Part shown: piece by piece, positions 10,001-17,347 of the stretch
Layout: each line of letters begins with the position of its first letter
Numbering within the stretch: the first letter of the stretch is position 1
NCBI RefSeq assembly: GCF_900112005.1
Contig: NZ_FOKK01000018.1
Coordinates: 39,924-103,923, forward strand
Source: Algoriphagus aquimarinus
GTDB taxonomy: Bacteria; Bacteroidota; Bacteroidia; Cytophagales; Cyclobacteriaceae
DNA length: 64,000 nt
Reading direction: 5' to 3'
Notes under the pieces: model-generated
The model's database searches: none
Told to the model about the DNA's origin: nothing
What the model saw: only the letters and a program-made list of their open reading frames with translations
Position numbers and translations under genes: made by a program

Positions 10001-10708
10001 GATCGTGAGATGGCTTACTCCCTTTGGTTGGCAGGATTCGAAGTGAAGGACATTCACATGACCGATCTGATCGCAGGTCGTGAAAACCTGGAAGACGTGC
10101 AGATGATCGTCTTCGTGGGTGGATTCTCCAACTCCGATGTACTGGGTTCGGCCAAAGGCTGGGCAGGTGCATTCCTTTACAATCCTAAGGCTAAGCAAGC
10201 CCTGGACAACTTCTACGCGAGACCTGACACCTTGAGTTTGGGCGTATGTAACGGTTGCCAACTGATGGTAGAACTAGGCTTGGTCACTCCTGATCACACC
10301 GACAAACCAAAGATGCTTCACAATGCATCCCATAAGTTTGAATCAACTTTCGTGAACGTAACCATCCCACAAAACGAATCTGTAATGCTAGGATCACTGA
10401 GCGGACAGAGACTAGGTGTATGGGTAGCACACGGAGAAGGCAAGTTTGCACTACCTCAGGCTGAAAGCGACTACAACTTCGCGATGAAATACAGCTACGA
10501 AGCTTACCCAGGCAATCCAAACGGTTCCGATCATGCTACGGCAGGTATCGCATCGGCTGACGGTCGTCACCTGGCGATTATGCCACACATCGAGCGAAGC
10601 CTGAAGCCTTGGAACTGGGCACACTACCCTGATGATCGTAAAGATGATTTTACGCCTTGGATGGAGGCTTTTGTGAATGCGAGGGTTTGGGTGGAGGGGA
10701 ATTCCTAA
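7028..10708 (+). CDS. purL: Phosphoribosylformylglycinamidine synthase (large single-chain PurL)
   Basis: Catalyses the ATP- and glutamine-dependent conversion of FGAR to FGAM, the fourth step of de novo purine synthesis, in the cytoplasm. At 1226 residues this is the large type in which synthetase and glutaminase are fused, unlike the small PurL/PurQ/PurS set. Visible motifs are ETHNFPTT followed by a Gly-rich ATP loop in the first synthetase half, a second AIR-synthetase-like half, and a C-terminal class I glutaminase with nucleophile Cys1074 (GVCNGCQ) and the His1187/Glu1189 pair (PHIER). It is a single-gene unit with its own promoter and terminator. The N-terminus MIFFFESP is short but typical for this phylum. 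Confidence 0.97.
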   Translation: MIFFFESPLKTVYAVQSPQPFAPEDLEKLTWLFGGATAISNPSLTGNYSGPRKEMITPWSTNAVEITANMGVPGVIRVEEFFPMNEGDQIDPMLQKAYNGIDQEIFDIHLQPEAIVEINDIAAYSKANGLALSQEEVDYLDNVSKQLERPLTDSEVFGFSQVNSEHCRHKIFNGTFIIDGVEKPQTLFQLIKETAKAHPNRIASAYKDNVAFVGGPKAQQFAPKTAHQADFFETREVETVISLKAETHNFPTTVEPFNGAATGAGGEIRDRMAGGTASIPLAGTAVYMTSYPRSEKGRSWESKLAERPWLYQTPMDILIKASNGASDFGNKFGQPLICGSLLTFEHEEDGKHHGFDKVIMLAGGVGFTNAKYTKKNEPKAGDQIVIMGGDNYRIGMGGSAVSSLNTGELSNAIELNAIQRSNPEMQKRVSNVIRAMAESENNPIISIHDHGAGGHLNCLSELVEDAGGTIHIDKLPVGDPTLSAKEIIGNESQERMGLVIGKKDVDTLHQISDRERAPFYVVGEATGDMHFKFENGKTGEKPVDWNLSYMFGSSPKTILEDDTTNASFAEANYEADLIQGYIREVLQLEAVACKDWLTNKVDRSVTGRVATQQTVGEIQLPLNDVAVMALDFTGNKGIATSIGHAPVAALADPEAGSRLAIAEAMTNLIFAHIQDGLQGISLSANWMWPAKNKGENDRLYRAVEAVSEFAIDLGVNIPTGKDSLSMTQKYPDGKTVYSPGTVIISTVGECSNVQKTVKTALKPIKGSRILYIDFSKDEFKLAGSSFYQALNKVGTETPDVKNPRYFAKAFTAVQDLIDQTWILAGHDISSGGLVTALLEMCFPVQNVGLKVKLNRLHEADLVKALFAENPGILIQVEDDHAVEALLVEADIDYVELAKVTDSGNIEFAGKDLTLDIAELRDVWFRSSYLLDRKQSGEKLAKDRFDNYKNQPLAFEFAEGWKGSFETAGLDPFRTEKGKAKAAIIREKGVNGDREMAYSLWLAGFEVKDIHMTDLIAGRENLEDVQMIVFVGGFSNSDVLGSAKGWAGAFLYNPKAKQALDNFYARPDTLSLGVCNGCQLMVELGLVTPDHTDKPKMLHNASHKFESTFVNVTIPQNESVMLGSLSGQRLGVWVAHGEGKFALPQAESDYNFAMKYSYEAYPGNPNGSDHATAGIASADGRHLAIMPHIERSLKPWNWAHYPDDRKDDFTPWMEAFVNARVWVEGNS

Positions 10709-10849
10709 ATTTCTTTATTCGAAATTCTGCGCCTGCCTGCCATGGGTAGGTTCATCATTCGATATTTACGAATTGCGATATTGGATTTACGAGATTGAGC
10801 TGGACTTCAATCTAAATATAGAATTAGCACACTTTTGATAGTGACTTAT

Positions 10850-10883
10850 AAATCCCTTGGAGAAATCTGAGGGATTTTTTTTT
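10850..10883 (+). terminator. Rho-independent terminator after purL
   Basis: AAATCCCT (10850-10857) pairs with AGGGATTT (10870-10877) and runs into nine T residues. It lies about 140 bp after the purL stop. Between the two is plain AT-rich sequence with no gene. Confidence 0.8.
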
Positions 10884-11028
10884 ATGGGAAATTTAAATCA
10901 ATTATTGGAGCCAAGGAAGGACGTTAGATTTTTAAAATTAATCTTCTCTCCTTGCCAATTATCCATTCTGTACAACTGAAATCCCTAATTTTTATCTATT
11001 TTACCTAGGTGCAAGAGACTTTTTAGCA

Positions 11029-11085
11029 AAAAAAAGAAATGCCGTCGGTTTAAATACCCATTATTGGGTATTTAAACCGACGGCA
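11029..11085 (-). terminator. Orphan strong hairpin, terminator-like on the minus strand
   Basis: A perfect 20-bp inverted repeat (11041-11060 with 11065-11084) has only a 4-base loop TTAT. On the plus strand it is preceded by an A-rich run (11029-11040), so read on the minus strand it becomes stem plus U-tract. No minus-strand gene lies to its right; the IetAS-like operon does. It may be the leftover terminator of a lost gene, a transcription barrier in front of ietA, or a structural site. The remainder of 10709-11172 holds no gene. Confidence 0.6.
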
Positions 11086-11115
11086 TGAGTTGGTTAGCTT
11101 AAGATTATAGATGCA

Positions 11116-11144
11116 TTTCAAGTGGCTTAAACTTTGTAGGTTTG
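11116..11144 (+). promoter_or_regulatory. Promoter of the ietAS-like operon
   Basis: TAGGTTTG at 11137-11144 matches TAnnTTTG, with TTTC 17 bp upstream as a near-consensus -33. It predicts a 5' leader of about 20 bases before the ATG at 11173. Confidence 0.55.
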
Positions 11145-11172
11145 CCTCGGTATAGAATAGAAAGAATTTAAT

Positions 11173-12159
11173 ATGGCAAGAGCTGATCTATTATTGAAAC
11201 TGGTTAAAGCCGGAAGTGTTGGAGATAAAAACCTCTTTACCAAAGTCGTGGAATCTTTAATTGCAGAAGAGCGGAACAAACAGCACCATATCGTTGCAGA
11301 TCAGTTGGCAGATATTCTCAAAAATCAGCAATTTTCAAAAGATCAAAGCTCTAAAGTTGTCCCCAAAACATTACTCGATGAAAAGCTGGAAAGTTTTCTT
11401 TTTAGAATTTATCCCGGTAAATCTCTTGATGATATTGTATTAAAAAGGGAAAACCGGGGAATTATTGACGAAATGGTTCAGGAGCATCATAGAAGCGACC
11501 TGCTTCGGTCATATAATTTAGAACCAAGAAACCGTGTTTTATTGGCAGGCGCTCCGGGGAATGGTAAAACTTCATTAGCTGAAGGTATTGCGCAATCGCT
11601 GATGGTGCCGTTTTATGTCATCAGATATGACGGTATAATTGGCAGTTATTTAGGGGAAACAGCATCAAGGCTAAAGGCCATGTTCGATTTTATCAGGACA
11701 CAGGAATGTGTGCTATTTTTTGATGAATTTGATGCGATAGGTAAAGAAAGAGGCGATACGCACGAAACAGGAGAGATTAAACGTGTGGTGAGCTCATTAC
11801 TATTGCAAATAGATCGCTTACCAAGTTATGTGGTAGTTGTCGCCGCAACTAACCATCCTGAGTTATTGGATAGGGCAGTTTGGCGGCGTTTTCAAATCCG
11901 TATGGAACTTGAAAAGCCGGACCGGTTAATGATTGAAAACTGGCTTAAAAAATTTGAATCTCGTGTAAAATATAGCTTAGAGCATTCGCATAAAAATATA
12001 TCGGGAAAATTGGAGGGTTTAAGTTTCTCTGAAATAGAGGAATTTGTATTGGATATTCAACGGAAATATATATTGTCGCTTCCAGAAGTTGACGTTAAAA
12101 AAATAGTTGATGAATCTCTAAACCAAATATCCAATAAGTACCAACTGCGAAATGGCTAA
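11173..12159 (+). CDS. ietA: AAA+ ATPase, IetA-like (paired with a subtilase)
   Basis: A 328-residue single-module AAA+ ATPase. Walker A is GAPGNGKT at 126-133, Walker B FFDEFD near 182-187, sensor 1 Asn227 (AATN) and an arginine pair at 238-239 before FQIRMEL. About 115 residues precede the ATPase core and may bind the partner. It overlaps the following subtilisin-like protease by eight bases (ATGGCTAA), so the two are translationally coupled. An AAA+ ATPase plus subtilase pair is the known composition of IetA/IetS, described as a plasmid stability/addiction module and later listed among anti-phage systems. Arg CGG codons are frequent here, unlike purL and its neighbours, which hints at transfer. 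The symbol rests on architecture, not on a database hit. Confidence 0.8.
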   Translation: MARADLLLKLVKAGSVGDKNLFTKVVESLIAEERNKQHHIVADQLADILKNQQFSKDQSSKVVPKTLLDEKLESFLFRIYPGKSLDDIVLKRENRGIIDEMVQEHHRSDLLRSYNLEPRNRVLLAGAPGNGKTSLAEGIAQSLMVPFYVIRYDGIIGSYLGETASRLKAMFDFIRTQECVLFFDEFDAIGKERGDTHETGEIKRVVSSLLLQIDRLPSYVVVVAATNHPELLDRAVWRRFQIRMELEKPDRLMIENWLKKFESRVKYSLEHSHKNISGKLEGLSFSEIEEFVLDIQRKYILSLPEVDVKKIVDESLNQISNKYQLRNG

Positions 12160-14773
12160 AAAACCGCTCCTTATCTTTCCACGGGCATCATCCGGTTCCC
12201 GTGACACTTTACAACCTTTTACCGGTAATATCAAATACCCTGAAAAAGAAACTCAAGTTCAAAAATTTGAAAATCGAATTTCGGAATTAGACCGGGTACT
12301 TGAAAATCAAACCGCATACCTAGGGGCCAACCCGGCTAACCTGGTTGCAGAAATGATTTTGGTATTGGAAGTCGCTGGTGACCTAAAGGATTTTTTTAAA
12401 GCAGTTGCCGCTACTCCGGGCATGGAATTTTTGGGTGAATTACAGTCAGAAATTGACCCGGATGAAAATTTTTATACCGTAAATGGGGATGGTGAACGTG
12501 TAGATAAACGTTTTGGTGCAAGGTTATTTCTTACCATGACTAATCAAGCCGCGCTTAGGGAACTGCGAGCTTATTGGGAGAAATACAAGTTAAATAGGGA
12601 TGAGCAAAATTTTGTTCATGGAACAAGCAAATTTAGAATCTTGTTTGATCGGCTAAAAGATTTGCGACCATATAGTATTGCTGATCGAATTTACGATACA
12701 GGGCTTGAAAATTATTTAGATGAAATGCGCCTGCTTGAGGTTGACCCGGTAAAATTTGAAATCGAGTTAGCTTTTAAAAATGATGCAGCAAAAGATGCGC
12801 GGGCTTATGATGAAGTGAACAGCCTGTTACAGCAAAACAATGGAAGAATTATTGAAAACTCCCGGGTTATCATATCGGAAATAGCTTACCATGCTTTTAT
12901 TGCCGAGGCACCTATCGGCAGTTTCGAGGATCTAACTGAAAATACGAACATTACCTTTTTAAAATCACAGCAAATTTTGTTTTTTCGTCCGGTAGGTCAA
13001 TCCATTTTTGATCTGTCCGAAGAACCTCAACTTTTCAATTATAACGAAGAAGTGGCTGGAATTCAGCCCGGATTAACTCCGATTGTAGCTTTGCTGGATG
13101 GCCTGCCGCTTGAAAACCATGCACTATTGGTTGGAAAGATAAACGTTGACGATCCCGATGATTTTGCACATAATTATTTAGCACAAAACCGGGTTCATGG
13201 AACGGCTATGGCCTCACTGATTATCAATGGCGATTTAAGCGAAGATTCAGCTCCTTTAAATCGGCCTATTTATGTAAGGCCCATCTTAAAGCCAATCGCA
13301 AATAACCAGTCAGGGGGTGAATTTCTGCCAGATGATAAATTACCTATTGATCTTATACACCGGGCAGTAAAGCGGATGTTTGAGGGTGAAGACGGTTACC
13401 CACCGACAGCGCCGCAAATAAAACTGATTAATTTCTCTATTGGTGACCCTTTTCGCCCCTTTCATCACAATATCAGTACCTGGGCAAAATTAATTGACTG
13501 GCTGTCTTATAGGTACAACGTGTTATTTATAATAAGTGCAGGCAATAAGGTTGATGATATTGTATTGGATATTCCGGAGGCCGATTTTGATCAAACAAGT
13601 GCGGCGGATGTGCAAACAGCCACGTTGAGAAAAATGATCGAAGGCAACTTTGACCGTAAAATTTTAACTCCGGCAGAGTCGATTAATTCCATAACTGTCG
13701 GCTCTTCGCATCATGATAGTCATGGGCCGTTTAATTTTCCGCAACGAAAAAATCTGATTACAAGCCCCTTCCTGTTAAGTCCGATTAGCAGAATTGGATT
13801 TGGCTATAACAACTCCATAAAGCCGGAAATATTAATGGCTGGGGGCAGACACCTGTATAGAAAACATATTCGACAGACAGATCCTGAAAAAACACATTTG
13901 AGAATTGAAACAGGAGAATCTATCGTGCACCCGCCCGGGAATTTAGCAGCGATGCCCGGTGCGCCGGGTGATATGCAGAAAGTTGGATATTTAACAGGAA
14001 CCAGCAATGCTGCAGCATTAACCTCAAATCTTGGTGCAAAGCTTTACGAAATGTTGCTGGAGCTAAATGAAGAACTCCCCAACGAGCAGAAAATACCGGA
14101 AAGATATTTTACCGTCATTCTTAAAGCATTGCTTGTACACGGATCAAGCTGGGGGGAAGCACAAGAAATAATCACACAGATCATTCGCACCTTGCCTGGG
14201 ATTTCGCCGCAAACCGTCAAGAGAAATATATATCCCTATTTAGGTTATGGCACCGTTGACAGCGAAAAGATATTGTATTGCACCGACCATCGTGTTACAT
14301 TAATTGGTTTTGGCGAGTTAACTACCCGTACTGGTCAGGATGCCCACACCTATTCTTTTCCGTTACCCCCTTCTTTAGGGACGGTAAATATTGACAAGAG
14401 GTTAGCTATTTCATTGGCCTGGATAAGCCCGTTGAATTTTAAAACTGCACAATACAGGAAAGCCCATTTATTTTTTGATAACCTGGAAAATAATGGGCAT
14501 CTGGCACTTTCAAGAAATAGCCATGATTTTAAGTTGGGTCGCAAGGGCACCGTTCAACACGATGTACTGACGGGGGAATATGCGGATGTATTTCAGGACG
14601 GTGATACGATCAATATAAAAGTAAGTTGCAGAGAAGACGCTTCTGGGCTGTCAAGGCAGGAATCAATCAAATACGCCTTAACAGTTACGCTCGAAATCAG
14701 GGAAAATGTACATACCATGATCTATGAGGAAATTCAATTAAGGCTTCAACAACGTATTCGTGAGAGAATATAA
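12152..14773 (+). CDS. ietS: Subtilisin-like serine protease, IetS-like
   Basis: An 873-residue S8-family peptidase without a signal peptide, so it should act in the cytoplasm. The N-terminal 300 residues are an extra domain of unknown fold. The protease core follows with Asp316 (ALLDG), His349 (VHGTAMAS), oxyanion Asn465 (SAGN) and Ser618 (GTSNAA), so the catalytic set is intact. A region of about 200 residues follows the active Ser and probably forms a beta-rich C-terminal domain. It is the second gene of a two-gene operon with the AAA+ ATPase. By analogy with IetAS, the ATPase would restrain or direct the protease, which would damage host proteins after plasmid loss or phage attack; the targets are unknown. 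Confidence 0.82.
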   Translation: MAKKPLLIFPRASSGSRDTLQPFTGNIKYPEKETQVQKFENRISELDRVLENQTAYLGANPANLVAEMILVLEVAGDLKDFFKAVAATPGMEFLGELQSEIDPDENFYTVNGDGERVDKRFGARLFLTMTNQAALRELRAYWEKYKLNRDEQNFVHGTSKFRILFDRLKDLRPYSIADRIYDTGLENYLDEMRLLEVDPVKFEIELAFKNDAAKDARAYDEVNSLLQQNNGRIIENSRVIISEIAYHAFIAEAPIGSFEDLTENTNITFLKSQQILFFRPVGQSIFDLSEEPQLFNYNEEVAGIQPGLTPIVALLDGLPLENHALLVGKINVDDPDDFAHNYLAQNRVHGTAMASLIINGDLSEDSAPLNRPIYVRPILKPIANNQSGGEFLPDDKLPIDLIHRAVKRMFEGEDGYPPTAPQIKLINFSIGDPFRPFHHNISTWAKLIDWLSYRYNVLFIISAGNKVDDIVLDIPEADFDQTSAADVQTATLRKMIEGNFDRKILTPAESINSITVGSSHHDSHGPFNFPQRKNLITSPFLLSPISRIGFGYNNSIKPEILMAGGRHLYRKHIRQTDPEKTHLRIETGESIVHPPGNLAAMPGAPGDMQKVGYLTGTSNAAALTSNLGAKLYEMLLELNEELPNEQKIPERYFTVILKALLVHGSSWGEAQEIITQIIRTLPGISPQTVKRNIYPYLGYGTVDSEKILYCTDHRVTLIGFGELTTRTGQDAHTYSFPLPPSLGTVNIDKRLAISLAWISPLNFKTAQYRKAHLFFDNLENNGHLALSRNSHDFKLGRKGTVQHDVLTGEYADVFQDGDTINIKVSCREDASGLSRQESIKYALTVTLEIRENVHTMIYEEIQLRLQQRIRERI

Positions 14774-14834
14774 ACAGATATTTTTATTAAATGAAAATGA
14801 AAAAAAGGATAAAATGGTCAAAAATAGTTGGTGC

Positions 14835-14949
14835 CCCCCGTCTAGGTGTAGTCAGATCGTTTTTGTGTCCCCGTCTGGGTGTAGTCAGATCGTTTTCCAA
14901 GCGTAGTTTGTAACTACGCTTTAATATCCTAACCAATTTGCAATTGGTT
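14835..14949. repeat. REP-like hairpin cluster next to the truncated Y1 transposase
   Basis: Two direct copies of CGTCT(A/G)GGTGTAGTCAGATCG (about 14839-14860 and 14871-14892) are followed by AAGCGTAGTT-TGT-AACTACGCTT (14899-14921) and AACCAATT-TGC-AATTGGTT (14931-14949). Both hairpins have 3-base loops. The same composite arrangement recurs at about 15434, 58710, 60170 and 61996. Confidence 0.75.
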
Positions 14950-14961
14950 TTTCAGAACAAC

Positions 14962-15378
14962 TTACCAATAATCAACCTCAATCAAACCTTTCATTCCCGA
15001 ATAATTCCTAGCACTAGAATATAGAAAGTCCTCCGGCTTTTCTACAATTCCAGCTCTGACTGGGTTTTCGTGAATATACTTCATTCTACTCTCGATCATC
15101 TCTGGTCGATAGAGTTCGATTGCGTGATTATCGTGCGTCCAGAATTGTATCCCGATAGCTATCGGGACACCAGACCTCTTGTTGAATTTCGCATGGTATT
15201 CAAAGATCATTTGTAACCACTCCCGCCTACTTTCTTGCGGGTTTTCAAGAATCAGATTCAATAATTTCTTACTCGTAAACTTCTTGAAATCCCTTACCCA
15301 TTCGGACAATTTACCGTCTTTTTGCTGGACGACTAAGTGGATATGGTTACTCATGATTATATAGCCATATGGATACAA
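14962..15378 (-). CDS. REP-associated Y1 transposase (RAYT-like), 5'-truncated remnant
   Basis: HUH-superfamily single-strand transposase of the IS200/IS605-like Y1 type. The metal-binding pair is His12/His14 (NHIHLV) and the nucleophile is Tyr101 (KYIHENP). Only 138 residues remain and the sole available start is TTG at 15378; an in-frame stop lies shortly upstream. Intact relatives carry about 40-50 more N-terminal residues before the NHIHL motif, so this copy has lost its first strand. The coding sequence also contains the dispersed palindrome CCCGATAGCTATCGGG in frame (encoding GVPIAIGI). It is bracketed by short hairpin repeats, as expected for a transposase that mobilises REP elements. 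Probably inactive. Confidence 0.75.
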   Translation of the reverse strand: MYPYGYIIMSNHIHLVVQQKDGKLSEWVRDFKKFTSKKLLNLILENPQESRREWLQMIFEYHAKFNKRSGVPIAIGIQFWTHDNHAIELYRPEMIESRMKYIHENPVRAGIVEKPEDFLYSSARNYSGMKGLIEVDYW

Positions 15379-15525
15379 TCCCCCGCTAGGCGTAGAACGC
15401 TAGCCTAGGTGTAATCCGTACAGCAGTCGGATGAAATTACACCTTCCTATCAGTAGAATTTGCAATTCTATAAAAATCAGCTCGAGTGTACGAACAGCCA
15501 AACCAATTGCAAATTAGTAAGGATA
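15379..15525. repeat. REP-like hairpin cluster upstream of the RAYT remnant
   Basis: Contains CTAGGCGTAGAACGCTAG, then AGGTGTAAT (15407-15415) paired with ATTACACCT over a GC-rich loop, then CTATCAGT and AGAATT-TGC-AATTCT (15455-15469). This is the same order of elements as at 14899-14949. The truncated transposase lies exactly between the two clusters. Confidence 0.65.
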
Positions 15526-15546
15526 CTAGGGGTTCTCAGTATATTA

Positions 15547-15576
15547 TTTGGTTACTGGCAGAATTCCGTATATTCA
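15547..15576 (+). promoter_or_regulatory. Promoter of the ompH-like gene
   Basis: TTTG at 15547-15550, an 18-bp spacer and TATATTCA at 15569-15576 approximate TTTG-N-TAnnTTTG. It favours translation from the ATG at 15611 rather than any earlier codon. Confidence 0.45.
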
Positions 15577-15610
15577 AAGAAATAAATTAAAGTTAACAAA
15601 AATCAAAACT

Positions 15611-16153
15611 ATGAAAGCAAAAATCATCCTATCAACAATTGCATTGCTTTGCTTTGGATTTGTAGCTACCGCGCAGGGACTAAAAATTGGGTTCACCAGT
15701 GCAGAGTACATCATGAGCCTGATGCCTGAGATGATGCAGATAGATTCGGATGTGACCGACTATGGTGCGCAACTTGATCAACAACTTAAAACCAAAACTC
15801 AAGCCTTTCAACAGCAGGTTCAAACTTATCAGCAGTCCATGAATACAATGACTGAAGAAGCCCGAGGCACAAAAGAACAAGAGTTGACAAAAATGCAGCA
15901 GGAAGTTCAAAAATTCGAACAGGACGTCCAAGCTGCTTATTCAAGGAAATTGCAGGAACTGTTGGAGCCTGTACAAACTAGAGTGTACAACGCAATAAAT
16001 GATGTTGCTGCCGAGAACAATTACACTCATATCCTTGCAGAATCAGCAGGTCAGGCAGGACCCATCCTTCTTTATTCCCAAGAAGACGATCCGTTTACCG
16101 ACTTGGTCCTGGTAAAACTTGGAGTTACACCTCCTGCTAAGCCAGCGAATTAA
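15611..16153 (+). CDS. OmpH/Skp-family periplasmic chaperone
   Basis: A 180-residue periplasmic protein that would hold unfolded outer-membrane proteins on their way to the BAM complex. It has a signal peptide (about residues 1-22, ending ATAQ), a short beta segment (LKIGFTSAEYIM), a long Gln/Glu-rich coiled coil of about 85 residues that would form the tentacles, and a C-terminal strand region. This is the Skp layout at normal length. The start at 15611 was chosen over an upstream in-frame codon because it begins the signal peptide. It stands alone among repeats rather than beside bamA, so it may be an extra copy. Confidence 0.85.
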   Translation: MKAKIILSTIALLCFGFVATAQGLKIGFTSAEYIMSLMPEMMQIDSDVTDYGAQLDQQLKTKTQAFQQQVQTYQQSMNTMTEEARGTKEQELTKMQQEVQKFEQDVQAAYSRKLQELLEPVQTRVYNAINDVAAENNYTHILAESAGQAGPILLYSQEDDPFTDLVLVKLGVTPPAKPAN

Positions 16154-16159
16154 ATAATT

Positions 16160-16290
16160 TAAAGCCCGCTAGGAGTAGAATGCCAGCCTAGGTGTAATCT
16201 TCGTCTGGGTGTAGTCAGCTCGTTCGTCTAAGCGTAGTTTGTAACCCCGTCTGGGCGTAGTCAGATCGTTCTTGGGACTGGGTGTAGTTT
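16160..16290. repeat. REP-like repeat cluster
   Basis: Carries GCTAGGAGTAGAATGCCAGC, three copies of a (T/G)GGGYGTAGT-type unit (about 16200-16285) and GCGTAGTTTGTAAC. It repeats elements seen at 14835 and 15380. No coding sequence is seen. Confidence 0.6.
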
Positions 16291-16315
16291 GTCTGCCCTC
16301 CTGCCCAGCCCAAGG

Positions 16316-17341
16316 CTAAAACCCCTCAGCCAAGCGGATCAATCCATAGGTCATCACAAACGCTGCAAGCGGTGCCACAGCCCAGACCGCAAAAAAGCGG
16401 CGGACGGTTTTATTTTGAAACGTGGGCTTAAAGCCGTTTTTCCGGATGCTCAAGGCGATAAATGCAGCGCCATTCAGCTGAACCAAGGAAGTAGGAATTC
16501 CCTTTAGCGCAGATGCCAAGAGAAGCAAACTGGCGACTATTAGCGCAATAATGGTAGCATAGAAGGGACTCACTTCCACGATTTCTTTGCCAGTAGTCTC
16601 CGTCACCTGATGCCCCAGCAGCGAGCTTCCAATTGCAAAACATGGAGCGACAATCAGCACAGACAAAATGGTGATGGGGAGGAAATTCTCAGTTCCTACC
16701 GGCCCAAGCTCATTGGCAGTAAGGGAGGCGATTGGAGCAGCTGCATTGGCCACGTTATTGGATCCTATGGAAAATGCCACATACAAAGACGCCGCGATCA
16801 AGACAAATTTTAGCCCTTTGTGCTCTTGAAGGTGACTGTAATCCTCCGTCAATAGTTTGGATTTGATCAATGGAAAAACCCACTGTATTAACACCCACAT
16901 CAGCCCAAAAGCCACCAGAGGGAGAATAAACCAAGTGGGGATGATTTCATAAAAGAGGGTATCGGTATTCAGTCCATCCAGAGCCAAAGCAGCTCCTGAA
17001 ATAGACAGTACCGTAGACTGACTGGTGGATTGAGGAACCCCGAGTAAGTTGGCCACCAAGAGCGACAAGGCGACCGAAAGTAAGATGACGGAAGTGTTGA
17101 ATGGGGTAAAGTAGGATTGCTCTAAGAGTCCAAGCCCCAGTGTTAAGGACACTTTTTTACCCGCAATCAATGCTCCCAGCAGGACCATCACCCCAAAAAG
17201 ACCTGGGATTAGGCTTCGTTTGATGACCGAGGCCCCATAGGCAGCCGAGAAAGAGGGGGCCGTCCCACTCCCGCCCATGGTGATGGCAAGAAACATGGCC
17301 AATAAAAAAGGAAGGGTCAGGTGATTTAGTAATTCGGACAT
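16316..17341 (-). CDS. PiT-family anion permease (CysP-like; sulfate or phosphate)
   Basis: A 341-residue membrane protein of the PiT (Pho4) family with about ten hydrophobic helices and the two inverted signature segments. The second signature, GSNNVANA at 193-200, is canonical. The first, near residues 23-36, reads GGSGTAPSFSAAYGA instead of the usual GAND-type motif. That form resembles CysP, the sulfate permease of Bacillus subtilis, more than PitA. Sulfate uptake is therefore as likely as phosphate uptake. It follows a DUF2490 gene after six bases, so they share a transcript. Confidence 0.85.
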   Translation of the reverse strand: MSELLNHLTLPFLLAMFLAITMGGSGTAPSFSAAYGASVIKRSLIPGLFGVMVLLGALIAGKKVSLTLGLGLLEQSYFTPFNTSVILLSVALSLLVANLLGVPQSTSQSTVLSISGAALALDGLNTDTLFYEIIPTWFILPLVAFGLMWVLIQWVFPLIKSKLLTEDYSHLQEHKGLKFVLIAASLYVAFSIGSNNVANAAAPIASLTANELGPVGTENFLPITILSVLIVAPCFAIGSSLLGHQVTETTGKEIVEVSPFYATIIALIVASLLLLASALKGIPTSLVQLNGAAFIALSIRKNGFKPTFQNKTVRRFFAVWAVAPLAAFVMTYGLIRLAEGF

Positions 17342-17347
17342 AGGAGC

